Position numbers and translations under genes: made by a program. A model generated the notes under the pieces. That model did not search any database. It saw only the letters and a program-made list of their open reading frames with translations, and was not told where the DNA came from. Below are positions 1 through 9,152 of a DNA stretch of 35,610 bases, one piece after another. Source of the stretch: Candidatus Gastranaerophilales bacterium. GTDB lineage: Bacteria; Cyanobacteriota; Vampirovibrionia; Gastranaerophilales; Gastranaerophilaceae. The stretch lies in the NCBI GenBank assembly GCA_947631645.1, contig CANRMD010000020.1, positions 1 to 35,610 of the forward strand. Reading direction: 5' to 3'. Position 1 is the first letter of the stretch. Each line of letters opens with the position of its first letter.

Positions 1-957
1 TTTAAAGAATGTATGAAAGATTACTTCTTGCCTCCTGAAGCATTGGCAGTTAATCCTGTAATTATATCTTCTCCGCTCCCCGGAGGTGCATTAACCGCTA
101 ACACTCAGATGATGAGAGATAACGGAACAATGGATAGATTCCCTGAAGTAGTTGCGGCAATGAAAGAAGTAGTTGAAAAAGGCGGTTTCGCCACATCAGT
201 TACCCCTGTTTCTCAGTTCTACTTCCAACAAGCATACGCAAACGTTATGTTCGGACCTTGGAAGAAAATGACTGAAGGCTACGGAAAAATGGTTCTCGGG
301 TATTTTGGTAAAACTCCTTGTGAACCTGATGCGGAAGTTATAAAAGAAGCATCGGAACAATTAGGACTTGCACCTACAACAGAAACTGTTCTTGATTTGA
401 ATGATAAAGATCCGAATAAAGGTATTGAACCTGCTAAGAAAATGCTTGCTGATGCAGGGTTAGAACAAACAGAAGAAAATATATTTATAGCAGCAGCTTG
501 TAAAGAAAAGGGTATTGCTTTCTTACAAGGTCACGGAACAATCGGAGTAAGAAAAAATGAACCTGCTAAGGCTGAAGCCGCTGCAGTTACATGCTCTAAT
601 ACAGAGGGCTGTACCGTAAAAGTTAACGGTAAAAAGTTTGCAGTTAAACTTCATAACGGAGTAGCTGTTGTTAACGGTAAAGAATATACTGTTGATATTA
701 CAGACGGTATTGAAGAAACTTCTCATTCTCAAGGTAATGCCGAAGGTACTGAAGTTAAAGCTCCAATGCCGGGTGCTGTATTAAGAGTTCTTAAACATGT
801 TGGTGATACCGTTGCAGAAAATGAAGAAATACTTGTTATAGAAGCTATGAAAATGGAAACTCCTATTAAATCTCCTGTTTCAGGTACTGTTAATTCAATA
901 TCCGTAGGACAGGGCGATAAAGTTCAATCAGGTCAGGTAATGGCCACTGTAGGTTAG
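1..957 (+). CDS. oadA: Oxaloacetate decarboxylase alpha subunit / pyruvate carboxylase subunit B, 3' part
   Basis: This is the C-terminal 318 residues of a biotin-dependent carboxyltransferase; the frame is open from base 1, so the 5' end lies outside the window and the ATG at 13 is internal. The first ~115 residues match the conserved carboxylase (PYC_OADA) region, with LPGG, VTPVSQ and a QQAYANV stretch. A linker follows, and then a C-terminal biotinyl domain with the EAMKMET attachment motif; the biotin lysine is codon 284 (bases 850-852). In this family the alpha subunit moves CO2 from oxaloacetate to biotin, and the beta subunit decarboxylates carboxybiotin while pumping Na+. The beta subunit starts 10 bp downstream behind AGGAGG, so the two are one operon. 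A pyruvate carboxylase B subunit has the same domains; the adjacent Na+-pump gene favours the decarboxylase. No gamma subunit is seen downstream. Confidence 0.9.
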   Translation, partial: FKECMKDYFLPPEALAVNPVIISSPLPGGALTANTQMMRDNGTMDRFPEVVAAMKEVVEKGGFATSVTPVSQFYFQQAYANVMFGPWKKMTEGYGKMVLGYFGKTPCEPDAEVIKEASEQLGLAPTTETVLDLNDKDPNKGIEPAKKMLADAGLEQTEENIFIAAACKEKGIAFLQGHGTIGVRKNEPAKAEAAAVTCSNTEGCTVKVNGKKFAVKLHNGVAVVNGKEYTVDITDGIEETSHSQGNAEGTEVKAPMPGAVLRVLKHVGDTVAENEEILVIEAMKMETPIKSPVSGTVNSISVGQGDKVQSGQVMATVG

Positions 958-967
958 GAGGATAACA

Positions 968-2155
968 ATGCAATTAGTTGACGGATTAACTCAATTATGG
1001 TACTCAACAGGTATTTATAATTTTATAAAAACAGCACAATCAAATGTTGACGGAACTTGTGTTGAACAATTTTTAACACACTTTGGTCAGCCTATTATGA
1101 TTGTTATCTGCTGTTTTCTTCTTTGGCTGGGTATTAAAAAGAAATTTGAACCGTTATTATTGGTTCCGATTGCTTTTGGCGGTTTATTATCAAATATTCC
1201 TATGCCTTTAGGAGAAGAAATAGCAGGCCCGAATGGCTTTTTGGGAATTATATTTGCAGCCGGTATAGATAAAGGATTATTCCCGTTAATTATATTTATG
1301 GGAGTAGGTGCTATGACAGACTTCGGGCCATTGATAGCAAATCCTAAAACCTTATTATTAGGCGGTGCAGCTCAATTTGGTATTTTTGGTGCATTATTAT
1401 TGGCGTTGGTTTTAGGTTTTGATTTACAGGCAGCCGGTTCAATTGGTATTATTGGCGGTGCAGATGGTCCTACTTCAATCTATGTTACAAGTAAATTATC
1501 ACCTGATTTATTGGGTTCAATCGCTGTTGCCGCATACTCTTATATGGCGTTGGTTCCTGTTATTCAACCTCCGATTATGAGGTTATTAACAACGAAAGAA
1601 GAACGTAAAATTCAGATGAAACAACTGCGTGCAGTTTCAAAACGTGAAAAAATCGTTTTCCCGCTTGTTGTTTTAGTTCTTTGTTTAATATTCTTGCCTT
1701 CTGCTTGCCCGTTGGTTGGTGCTTTAACTTTCGGTAATTTATGCAAAGAATGCGGTGTTACGGATAGACTCTCTGATACTATGCAGAATGCTTTAATTAA
1801 CATAGTTACAATCTTTTTAGGTTTAACCGTAGGTTCAAAACTTCAGGCAGACCATTTCTTAACTGTTGAAACATTGAAAATATTATTATTAGGTATTATT
1901 GCATTCTCATTGGCTACGGCAGCAGGTGTAATTATGGCAAAAATAATGAACTTATTCCTAAAAGAAAAAATCAATCCGTTAATAGGTTCAGCCGGTGTAT
2001 CTGCTGTTCCTATGGCGGCAAGAGTTTCACAAAATGTCGGTGCTGAAGAAAATCCTCAAAACTTCCTGTTAATGCACGCAATGGGACCGAATGTTGCAGG
2101 CGTTATCGGCTCTGCTGTTGCAGCCGGTGTTCTGCTTGCATTGATTGCACATTAA
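968..2155 (+). CDS. oadB: Na+-translocating oxaloacetate decarboxylase beta subunit
   Basis: This 395-residue polytopic membrane protein belongs to the beta-subunit family of Na+-transporting carboxylic acid decarboxylases (OadB/GcdB/MmdB). It removes CO2 from carboxybiotin and exports Na+. The family signature GGADGPTS is at residues 163-170, with the conserved Asp at 166. A second conserved block ([16 protein letters not shown]) lies in the C-terminal third, as expected for the second half of the pore, and [19 protein letters not shown] closes the protein. Many hydrophobic segments are visible. The ATG is preceded by AGGAGG at 7 bp spacing. The gene ends just before a strong terminator. The beta subunit alone does not tell oxaloacetate, methylmalonyl-CoA and glutaconyl-CoA decarboxylases apart; the upstream PYC_OADA domain points to oxaloacetate. 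Confidence 0.93.
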   Translation: MQLVDGLTQLWYSTGIYNFIKTAQSNVDGTCVEQFLTHFGQPIMIVICCFLLWLGIKKKFEPLLLVPIAFGGLLSNIPMPLGEEIAGPNGFLGIIFAAGIDKGLFPLIIFMGVGAMTDFGPLIANPKTLLLGGAAQFGIFGALLLALVLGFDLQAAGSIGIIGGADGPTSIYVTSKLSPDLLGSIAVAAYSYMALVPVIQPPIMRLLTTKEERKIQMKQLRAVSKREKIVFPLVVLVLCLIFLPSACPLVGALTFGNLCKECGVTDRLSDTMQNALINIVTIFLGLTVGSKLQADHFLTVETLKILLLGIIAFSLATAAGVIMAKIMNLFLKEKINPLIGSAGVSAVPMAARVSQNVGAEENPQNFLLMHAMGPNVAGVIGSAVAAGVLLALIAH

Positions 2156-2170
2156 TTATTTTGTTAATAC

Positions 2171-2204
2171 AAAAAAGGAGCTTCGGTTTATAAGCTCCTT
2201 TTTT
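2171..2204. terminator. Bidirectional intrinsic terminator
   Basis: A 13-bp perfect stem (AAAAAAGGAGCTT / AAGCTCCTTTTTT) surrounds an 8-nt loop. The A-run and T-run flanking the GC core give a U-tract on either strand. It lies between the convergent oadB (+) and the EF-hand/CHAP gene (-), so it can end both transcripts. Confidence 0.92.
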
Positions 2205-2207
2205 ATT

Positions 2208-4238
2208 TTATGTCATTTTGAAGTAGGTTAATCTGGGGTCGTCTATTTTGTATGTTCTGTATGCTACTTGATTTGATGTATTACCTTCAATTGTTTTAAC
2301 AACGCCATTTTCAATTGATACGATTATTCCGACGTGGTCATGTACACAATTGTCGCTTTTATCCCAGTCAAATATTACCATATCTCCTGTTTGAGAATCA
2401 GCTCCGTTAATTTGGGCTCCGGCAGCTTGTCCTGCTCTGTATAAGTTTCCGCAGCTCCATTTATTATCAATGCTGCTGTACCATTCCGGCAGACTGCCTG
2501 CCGCATCAGAGTGCTCATATATATATTGAACAAATGCGGCACACCATGGCGTTTGCTTTGAATTTGTCCATGATGCAAGAAATTTATCTGCACTACCGTC
2601 TGCTTCATTGCAGCCGATAAACTGTGCCGCAAATTCTACAATATCTTCACCCATTGAATTTTTAAAGTAATCTTTTACTGAGTTTGCATTATCTTTTTTA
2701 TTTATTGCACTATTGATGTTTTTAATTTCGTTTTGCTCTTCTGCTACGGCTTCTTTTGCATTAACCAGTGCAGTATCCTTAGCTGTATTATATTTTTCTT
2801 TCGCTTCATTATACTGATTTTGGTATTCTTTTATTTCAGGATATTGCTCTGATATTTCATTTGCTAATTGACTCATTCTACTGTTTAATTCATTAAGCCC
2901 ATTTTCACCGCTTTGTAAATCTTCACGCTCTTTGTTTAAATTTTCGAGTGTTGTATTTGCCTCATCTAAAGCTTGTTTTGCTGTTTCCTCTTGTTGCTTT
3001 GCAGTATCAATTTGATCTGAAATTTCATTAATCTGTGCTTGTATTGATGCTTTTTGTTCATCATCAGTACATGATTGGGAACTTGCCACAAGTGCTTCTT
3101 TTGTTGTTTCCAGATTTTCTCTTGTAGATACCGCATTTTGATAGTTAGTTTCGCATGTTGAAACAACATTTTCCTGATTTGCAATTTCAATATCTTTATT
3201 ATTTATTTCTTCTTCTTTTGCATCAATACTTTTCTTTAAATCATCAACTTGCTTTGCTTTGTCTTCATCAACTTTTTGAAGAGCTTCTTGATATTCTTCG
3301 TATTTTTTATCGATGTTTTCTTGCAATTCTTGAAGCTCAGGGGTATTACCCGCAATAGTATCATTTAAAGTTGTTTGTTTTTCAGCTAACTTGGATTGTG
3401 CGTTTGAAAGCTCGCTTTGGAGCTCTTCTTTTGTCATTTTATCATAATCTTTATGTTCAACCGCCTCGGGGTTTGTTACAGGCTCCGACACAGTTCCGCT
3501 GCTTGGGGCCATTGAACCACCGGTATTAGCTGATTGTGCTGCTGAAGGTGTATTTGGTACATAATCAGATTTTTCTGTTGTTGCATCATTTACTTCATCA
3601 TAGTATGTTTGCGGTTCGGGAGTCGCAGAAAATTCATTATTTGCTATAGCTTCTGCTGCACTTAGTATATCTTCAAGAGATACATTTGTTTTATCTCCGT
3701 CTAAACCGCTTATTGTATTAAAGAATTCCGATAATTCTTTTTTACTCATATTTCCATTTTTATCTGCATCTATTGCTCCACTAAATCTTTCATCTTCCAT
3801 TAAAGAATTTAGTATATCAGTAACTGCAGTTTCGTCAAATTTAACTTGTCCTTCAACAGGAGCATTTGCTCCTTCGGGTTGGGGTGTTGTTTCTGTACTT
3901 TCGGGAGTTTGTTCCGGATTGGCTTCAGCTGTTTTTTCCGCATCAGTGTTAATATTTTCTTCTGCGTTATCTTCTTGTTCTTCAGCTAATTTATCAGTGT
4001 CAACGAGTTTACCGTTTACAACTTCTAATTTTAATATATCACTTACACTCATTGATATTATATCAGGCGATACATCATATTCATCACTTATGTAATCTTT
4101 AAACTCTTTTGCATGAGTAAAAATACTTATATCTGAATAGTCATTTAACGAAGTATCTTCCTGACTGGTTCCATTATTTTTTTCAAGTTCCTGAAGATAA
4201 CTTAAAAAGCCGGCTTTTAATGATTCTATATTCATCAC
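2208..4238 (-). CDS. EF-hand, coiled-coil, CHAP-type cysteine hydrolase protein
   Basis: This 676-residue acidic protein has no recognisable signal peptide. Residues 1-85 form a domain shared with the paralog at 4354-6306. Residues 157-168 are a canonical EF-hand calcium loop (DADKNGNMSKKE), followed by a degenerate second hand near 180-190. Residues ~205-265 are a Thr/Ser/Pro-rich linker, and ~265-540 are long Glu/Gln/Lys/Asn-rich coiled coil. Residues ~545-676 form a CHAP-like amidase/peptidase domain with likely nucleophile Cys566 (PWCAAF), His635 (DHVGII) and Glu651/Asn653 (EGN). CHAP domains usually cut peptidoglycan peptides or amide bonds. Two in-frame ATGs (4238, 4235) follow AAGGAT; the paralog aligns with the second. 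A sigma-28-like promoter lies 29 bp upstream. The target (own wall, other bacteria or host) cannot be told from sequence. Confidence 0.85.
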   Translation of the reverse strand: MMNIESLKAGFLSYLQELEKNNGTSQEDTSLNDYSDISIFTHAKEFKDYISDEYDVSPDIISMSVSDILKLEVVNGKLVDTDKLAEEQEDNAEENINTDAEKTAEANPEQTPESTETTPQPEGANAPVEGQVKFDETAVTDILNSLMEDERFSGAIDADKNGNMSKKELSEFFNTISGLDGDKTNVSLEDILSAAEAIANNEFSATPEPQTYYDEVNDATTEKSDYVPNTPSAAQSANTGGSMAPSSGTVSEPVTNPEAVEHKDYDKMTKEELQSELSNAQSKLAEKQTTLNDTIAGNTPELQELQENIDKKYEEYQEALQKVDEDKAKQVDDLKKSIDAKEEEINNKDIEIANQENVVSTCETNYQNAVSTRENLETTKEALVASSQSCTDDEQKASIQAQINEISDQIDTAKQQEETAKQALDEANTTLENLNKEREDLQSGENGLNELNSRMSQLANEISEQYPEIKEYQNQYNEAKEKYNTAKDTALVNAKEAVAEEQNEIKNINSAINKKDNANSVKDYFKNSMGEDIVEFAAQFIGCNEADGSADKFLASWTNSKQTPWCAAFVQYIYEHSDAAGSLPEWYSSIDNKWSCGNLYRAGQAAGAQINGADSQTGDMVIFDWDKSDNCVHDHVGIIVSIENGVVKTIEGNTSNQVAYRTYKIDDPRLTYFKMT

Positions 4239-4266
4239 ACAATCCTTTACATATTTGTATTAGAAT

Positions 4267-4293
4267 ATATCGGCATTTTTAGTTAAAAGTTTA
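4267..4293 (-). promoter_or_regulatory. Sigma-28 (FliA-type) promoter for the CHAP gene
   Basis: On the minus strand the site reads TAAACTTT, 11 bases, then GCCGATAT. The established FliA consensus is TAAAGTTT-N11-GCCGATAA, so each half differs at one base and the spacing is exact. The start codon lies about 29 bases downstream, giving a short leader with an AAGGAT ribosome site. The same element stands before the paralogous gene. Confidence 0.85.
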
Positions 4294-4353
4294 ATATGTT
4301 TTACAAAAGTTAATGTTTAGTATTTACAGCTATTAAAACACTTTAGAAAAGAT

Positions 4354-6306
4354 TTAATTTGTTCCGGTAGGAATAAATACTCTGAAATGTCCTTTAGTAT
4401 ATACAGTTATTGATTGTTTATGGTCACTTATTTCATTGCCTTTACCGTCTGCAATAAAAGTATGACCATAAGGATCAACATTTTCTTGTGCCCAAACAAC
4501 AACTGCACCGGGAGGTAGTCCGCCATCTTCATATGATTTTTTAATATTATCAAAATCAAAACAATCGGTAACTTCTGACCAACCTTCTGCTTTTGCAAAT
4601 TGATCAGCTAATTGATATGCATTGCCACCAAATCTTTGTCCGATTGCGTTTCTGATTGATTTTTCAACACCTCCGGCACATAATCTTTCACCCTCAGTTT
4701 TATTGCCGTATATTGATTCTGCTGTATCAGCAATATGTTGACCTGTTTTAGAATCGTAAGCTGCTAATTTAGAGCTATTTGTTGAGTATAATTTATCGGC
4801 TTCAACTTTTTTAACATCGACAAGTTTATTACTTATCTCTTTAATGCGATTTTGAGCGGTTAAAATTTCATCTTTCGCTGTATTATTAGCTTTTTCTTTT
4901 GTTGAAAGAAATTCTTGTTTTGCATTTGTATAATTTTCTTTTAATTGTTTTAACTCGGGGTTTTCTTCAAGGATTGTGTCTTCGAGTTCAGATTGAGTTG
5001 ATTTTAATTCTGTTAATTCTTCGGTAGTCAAAGTTATTGAATTTTTTATGTTATTTAAATCATTTTGAGCATTAGTTAATTTTTCTTGAGATTTACTTTT
5101 TAGTTCTTCGGCATTTTGTTTTTCAGATAATAAATTTTCTTTTTCACTAGAAGCTGCATCTATTTGAGCTTGAATTGCGTTTCTTTGTTTCTCGGCAATT
5201 TCCGGATTCTCCGGATCTTGTGCTATAGATATTTTTTGGCTTTCAAGAGAAGAAATTTTAGAGTCTATATTAGCTATCATGTTGTCATAGTTATTTACGA
5301 GGGTGGTATAAGTTTCTATATTTTTTGTTTCAATATTAATTGAATCATTAAGATTTTGTTGTTTTTCTTTGTTTTCTCTTTGTTTTGTTTCATTTTCTTC
5401 TATTTTTGCAGTCACTTCGGCTAATTTTTCAGCATCTTTAGAACCTTGTTGGTTAAGGGCATCAGTGTAACTATTGAAAGCATTTTGCATTTGTTGTTTC
5501 AACGGGGCGACAACATCATCTGTTCCGTTTTGAATGGCGTACAGGTTATCTTGTTTATCTTTTAAATCATCATTAGCGGTCCCAAGTTCAGACTCAAGTT
5601 GTTCTGCATTCATTCCGTCAAGGGCTGAATTCGAGGATGAAGGTGTATTTGTTGATGTTGCATTGATGGATTGTATCTGGTTGCCACCTGTTATTGGTGT
5701 GCCGTTAGAAGGAGTAGTATTTTGAATCTGAGGTGATTCTTCTGTTTGATTTTCAGTTTCAGGTTCTTCTATTTCTTCTGTTTCTTCTGTTTTTAAAATT
5801 TCATCTTCTGCTGAAATCGTTTCACCGGTTTCTTCTAAATTTTTAAATAAATCATCAAGTGATAAATTATCATTATCTTTGTTTAAATTTTTAATAGATT
5901 CTTGAAATGAGGCAAATTCTTCTTGGCTTATTTCTCCATTTTCATCTGTATCATATTGTGTTTTAAAATTTTTATCTTCCATTATCAGATTCATTACATC
6001 AAGCATGGATGGAATTTCTTGCTCTGTTTCATCTGAATTGGGCATATTTTCCTGACTGTTATCTTCAGGATCAATAAGTTTCCCGTTTACAATTTCCAGT
6101 TTTAATATGTCGCTTACACTCATTGATAATATGTCAGATGACATATTATATTCATCACTAATATATTCTTTAAATTCCTTAGAATAGGTAAAAATACTGA
6201 TATCTGATAAATCAGATAATGACATATCTTCTTGATCTGTATTGTCCTTTTTTTCCAACTCTTGTAAATAACTAATAAAACCGGCTTTTAATGATTCTAT
6301 ATCCAC
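4354..6306 (-). CDS. EF-hand, coiled-coil protein with divergent cysteine-hydrolase C-terminus
   Basis: This 650-residue paralog of the 2208-4238 product starts with GTG (6306-6304), preceded by AAGGAT at 6 bp; no nearby ATG fits. Residues 1-80 closely match the paralog (shared SMSVSDILKLE block and YISDEY). Residues 119-130 form a canonical EF-hand loop (DTDENGEISQEE). A Glu/Thr-rich linker and about 300 residues of coiled coil follow. The C-terminal ~130 residues differ strongly from the paralog but keep a cysteine-hydrolase look: Cys543 in LCAGGVEKS, His615 in YGHTFI and Asp628/His629. This suggests a distinct CHAP/NlpC-like amidase. No signal peptide is visible. Like its paralog, the gene has its own sigma-28-like promoter, so the two are probably co-regulated. 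Catalytic activity is inferred. Confidence 0.8.
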   Translation of the reverse strand: MDIESLKAGFISYLQELEKKDNTDQEDMSLSDLSDISIFTYSKEFKEYISDEYNMSSDILSMSVSDILKLEIVNGKLIDPEDNSQENMPNSDETEQEIPSMLDVMNLIMEDKNFKTQYDTDENGEISQEEFASFQESIKNLNKDNDNLSLDDLFKNLEETGETISAEDEILKTEETEEIEEPETENQTEESPQIQNTTPSNGTPITGGNQIQSINATSTNTPSSSNSALDGMNAEQLESELGTANDDLKDKQDNLYAIQNGTDDVVAPLKQQMQNAFNSYTDALNQQGSKDAEKLAEVTAKIEENETKQRENKEKQQNLNDSINIETKNIETYTTLVNNYDNMIANIDSKISSLESQKISIAQDPENPEIAEKQRNAIQAQIDAASSEKENLLSEKQNAEELKSKSQEKLTNAQNDLNNIKNSITLTTEELTELKSTQSELEDTILEENPELKQLKENYTNAKQEFLSTKEKANNTAKDEILTAQNRIKEISNKLVDVKKVEADKLYSTNSSKLAAYDSKTGQHIADTAESIYGNKTEGERLCAGGVEKSIRNAIGQRFGGNAYQLADQFAKAEGWSEVTDCFDFDNIKKSYEDGGLPPGAVVVWAQENVDPYGHTFIADGKGNEISDHKQSITVYTKGHFRVFIPTGTN

Positions 6307-6337
6307 AACGCAATCCTTAACATAGATGTATTAGAAT

Positions 6338-6364
6338 ATATCGGCATTTTTAGTAAAAAGTTTA
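6338..6364 (-). promoter_or_regulatory. Sigma-28 (FliA-type) promoter for the second EF-hand gene
   Basis: On the minus strand the site reads TAAACTTT, 11 bases, GCCGATAT, identical in both boxes to the element at 4267-4293 with small spacer changes. About 80 bp around the two promoters are homologous, so the promoter duplicated together with the gene. Confidence 0.85.
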
Positions 6365-6386
6365 ATATATTTTACAAAAATTTATA

Positions 6387-7382
6387 TTATAAATTAGAAA
6401 TTATCTGTTTTGTATATTCTAAAGTTGTCGCACTACCGCCTAAGTCTGCCGTTAAAAACCTGCCTTCTTTTAGTGTTTTAAAAAGAGCGTTTTCTATTTT
6501 TTGAGCAATGTCTTTTTGATTAATATATTTTAGCATTTCTATTGCAGATAATAAAAGTGCTGTCGGGTTTGCTTTATTTTGTCCTTTTATATCGGGAGCA
6601 CTGCCATGAACCGGTTCAAATACTGCGGCATTCAGTCCGATATTTGCTCCTTGTGCTATACCCAAACCTCCTATTAATCCCGCACATAAATCTGAAACTA
6701 TATCTCCATATAAGTTAGGCAAAACTAATACGTCAAATTGTTCGGGTTTTTGAACTAATTGCATACAAAGATTATCAACAAGTATTTCTTTATATTCTAT
6801 TTGCGGGTATTTTTGAGAAATTTCTCTTGAACAGTTTAAAAATAAACCGTCCGTAAGTTTGCAAATGTTCGCTTTTGATACTGCATGAACTGTTTTTCTG
6901 TTGTTTTTTAATGCGTATTCAAAAGCAAATTCCGCTATTCTTAAAGAGGCTTTTCTTGTAATTATTTTTATACTTTCCGCCGTATCTTCATCAATTTGTC
7001 TTTCAATACCGGCGTACAAGTCTTCCGTATTTTCTCTTACAATTACTAAGTCAACATTTTCAAATTTTGTTTTAATACCCGCTATATTTTTACAGGGACG
7101 TAAGTTTGCATATAGGTCAAGAGATTTTCTTAGTTGAACATTTACACTTCTGAAACCTTTCCCGATTGGGGTAGTAACAGGTGCTTTTAGTGCCACTTTA
7201 TTTTTTTTAATTGATTCAATTACTCTTTCGGGCAAAGGAGTTCCCTCTGTTTCTATAACGTCACTTCCTGCTGTTTGTATTTCCCACTCGATTTGAGCTC
7301 CCGCAGCTTTTAAAATTTGAATTACAGAGTCTGTTATTTCAGGACCTATCCCATCACCGGGAATTAAAGTAACTGTTTGCAT
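6387..7382 (-). CDS. icd: NAD-type isocitrate dehydrogenase
   Basis: This 331-residue member of the isocitrate/isopropylmalate dehydrogenase family should oxidatively decarboxylate isocitrate to 2-oxoglutarate. Substrate residues fit IDH rather than IPMDH: Ser79 and Asn81 with RKSLDLYANLRP (Arg85, Arg95), then VRENTEDLYAG with Tyr123, where IPMDH has RELTGGIYFG. Lys170 (HAVSKAN), Asp203, Asp227 and Asp231 give the catalytic and metal site. The cofactor loop HGSAPDIKG carries Asp-Ile, the NAD pattern, not the Lys-Tyr of NADP enzymes. AGGAG precedes the ATG. It is the last gene of the citrate operon, 8 bp after the small hydratase subunit. Homoisocitrate dehydrogenase is an alternative, but the synthase upstream looks like citrate synthase. 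Confidence 0.85.
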   Translation of the reverse strand: MQTVTLIPGDGIGPEITDSVIQILKAAGAQIEWEIQTAGSDVIETEGTPLPERVIESIKKNKVALKAPVTTPIGKGFRSVNVQLRKSLDLYANLRPCKNIAGIKTKFENVDLVIVRENTEDLYAGIERQIDEDTAESIKIITRKASLRIAEFAFEYALKNNRKTVHAVSKANICKLTDGLFLNCSREISQKYPQIEYKEILVDNLCMQLVQKPEQFDVLVLPNLYGDIVSDLCAGLIGGLGIAQGANIGLNAAVFEPVHGSAPDIKGQNKANPTALLLSAIEMLKYINQKDIAQKIENALFKTLKEGRFLTADLGGSATTLEYTKQIISNL

Positions 7383-7390
7383 TTTATCTC

Positions 7391-7891
7391 CTATACCAAG
7401 TCAAAATCACCGTGTTTTTTTATGTGTTCAATTAAACCGCCCTCGTTTAGAAGTTTAATCATAACATCAGGCAAGGGAGTTATAGGCATTTTTATGTTTT
7501 TTGTAATGTTATGTACATATCCTTCTTTTATGTCTATTTCAAGCTCATCGCCCGCATTTATTTTATCTGTGTCGCATTCAATTAGTAAAAGCCCTATATT
7601 TATTGCATTACGGTAAAAAATTCTTGCAAAACTTTTAGCTAAAACAGCCCCTACCCCTGCGATTTTAATTATTTGAGGTGCATGTTCTCTTGATGAACCC
7701 AGTCCGAAATTATTTCCCGCAACTACAAAGTCGCCCTTATTCATTTTTGAAGCAAATGTTGGGTCTGCGTCTTCAAGTACATGTTTTGCGAGTTCGGGTA
7801 GGTTAGAACGCAAATGAAATAAACGCCCGGGGGCTATATGGTCAGTTGAGATATCATCTCCGAATTTAAATGCTTTTCCTTTTAATTCCAT
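7391..7891 (-). CDS. Aconitase/homoaconitase-type hydratase, small (LeuD-like) subunit
   Basis: This 166-residue swivel-domain subunit of the LeuCD/homoaconitase family pairs with the 417-residue large subunit. The family block NNFGLGSSREHAP and the KSFARIFYRNAINIGL block are present. The substrate loop after GDDISTDHIAPGR reads FHLRSN, with Arg28. In this family an Arg in the YLRT position goes with substrates carrying an extra carboxylate (homoaconitate, cis-aconitate), while isopropylmalate isomerases have a hydrophobic residue (YLVY). That favours aconitase activity in the citrate operon. The start overlaps the stop of the large subunit by one base (TAATG), with GGAGG upstream, so translation is coupled. 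It is often annotated leuD; the operon context argues against leucine synthesis. Confidence 0.85.
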   Translation of the reverse strand: MELKGKAFKFGDDISTDHIAPGRLFHLRSNLPELAKHVLEDADPTFASKMNKGDFVVAGNNFGLGSSREHAPQIIKIAGVGAVLAKSFARIFYRNAINIGLLLIECDTDKINAGDELEIDIKEGYVHNITKNIKMPITPLPDVMIKLLNEGGLIEHIKKHGDFDLV

Positions 7892-9144
7892 TATAATACC
7901 TCCCTAACGTCAGCTATATATCCTTTTATTGCACTGTATGCGGCAGTAGCGGGTGATGAAAGATATATAAAGCCTTCAGTATTGCCCATTCTACCTTTAA
8001 AATTTCTATTTTGAGTTGCAAGACAAACTTCGCCGTCACCAAGTATTCCTGCGTGAACTCCCACACAAGCACCGCAGCCTGATGTAACAATTGAAGCTCC
8101 CGATTCAACAAATGTTTCAATTAATCCCTCTTTTAAAGCTTCCAAAAATACTTTTCTTGATGCGGGAGCAACTAATAATCTTACTCCCTCTTTTACTTTA
8201 TTCCCTTTTAAAATTTTTGCCGCTATTCTTAAATCTTCTATTCTTCCGTTTGTACATGTTCCTATATAAACTTGATTTACTTCAACATTTTCAAGTTCAT
8301 CAATTGTTTTTGTATTATCTACCGTATGCGGGCATGAAATTGTCGGTTTTAATTCGTTCAGGTTTATATTTATAACTCTTTCATATTGTGCATCAGAGTC
8401 TGCTTTTATTTCTTTGAATTTATCTTCCCTGCCTTGTGATTTTAAGTATTCATAAGTTTTTTCATCGGTTTCAAAAAGCCCCGCCTTAGCTCCCGCTTCA
8501 ACTGCCATATTAGATATAGTAAAACGCTCAGACATAGTAAGATTCTTTACGGCACTCCCCGTAAATTCAAGAGCTTTATAAGTGGCTCCATCTGCACCGA
8601 TTAATCCGATTAGGTGTAAAATTAAATCTTTTGCATAAACCCCTTTTTGAAATTCGCCCTCTAAAACAATTTTATATGTTGCAGGGACTTTTAACCAAGT
8701 TTTACCAAGAGCCATAACTACGGCAATATCTGTAGAACCTACGCCCGTTGCAAATGCACCTAATGCTCCAGATGTACAGGTATGAGAGTCTGCACCTAAC
8801 AGAACTTCTCCGGGATTAATGTAGCTTTCAACCAATCTTTGGTGGCAGACACCATCTCCCACTTCAGATAAAACCGCACCATATTCTTTTGCAAATTTTC
8901 TTAAAACGCTATGGGAGTTAGAAAGTTCTTTTCTCGGGCTTGGTGCTGCGTGGTCTATAAATAGTATTGTCCTTGCGGGATTGAAAAGTTTTGTTTTATT
9001 CAGTTTCTTAAATTCATTTACCGCTAAAGGCCCTGTTCCGTCCTGTACCATTACGGCATCTATGTTTGAAATTATAAGTTCACCGGGGGTTACGTTTTTC
9101 CCTGCGTGAGCGGATAATATTTTTTCTGCAATTGTTTGTCCCAT
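7891..9144 (-). CDS. Aconitase/homoaconitase-type hydratase, large (LeuC-like) subunit
   Basis: This 417-residue [4Fe-4S] subunit belongs to the archaeal-type LeuC/homoaconitase family. Cluster ligands are visible as Cys297 (GTCTNGR) and Cys357 and Cys360 (SGCGACVG). The GADSHTCTSGALGAFATGVG block and the FIDHAAPSP block are intact. Together with the LeuD-like subunit it should interconvert citrate and isocitrate through cis-aconitate here. AGGAGA lies just upstream of the ATG, and the gene is 8 bp downstream of the Re-citrate synthase gene. Substrate identity is inferred from the flanking genes and the small-subunit Arg loop; isopropylmalate isomerase is the main alternative. Confidence 0.87.
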   Translation of the reverse strand: MGQTIAEKILSAHAGKNVTPGELIISNIDAVMVQDGTGPLAVNEFKKLNKTKLFNPARTILFIDHAAPSPRKELSNSHSVLRKFAKEYGAVLSEVGDGVCHQRLVESYINPGEVLLGADSHTCTSGALGAFATGVGSTDIAVVMALGKTWLKVPATYKIVLEGEFQKGVYAKDLILHLIGLIGADGATYKALEFTGSAVKNLTMSERFTISNMAVEAGAKAGLFETDEKTYEYLKSQGREDKFKEIKADSDAQYERVININLNELKPTISCPHTVDNTKTIDELENVEVNQVYIGTCTNGRIEDLRIAAKILKGNKVKEGVRLLVAPASRKVFLEALKEGLIETFVESGASIVTSGCGACVGVHAGILGDGEVCLATQNRNFKGRMGNTEGFIYLSSPATAAYSAIKGYIADVREVL

Positions 9145-9152
9145 AATCTCTC

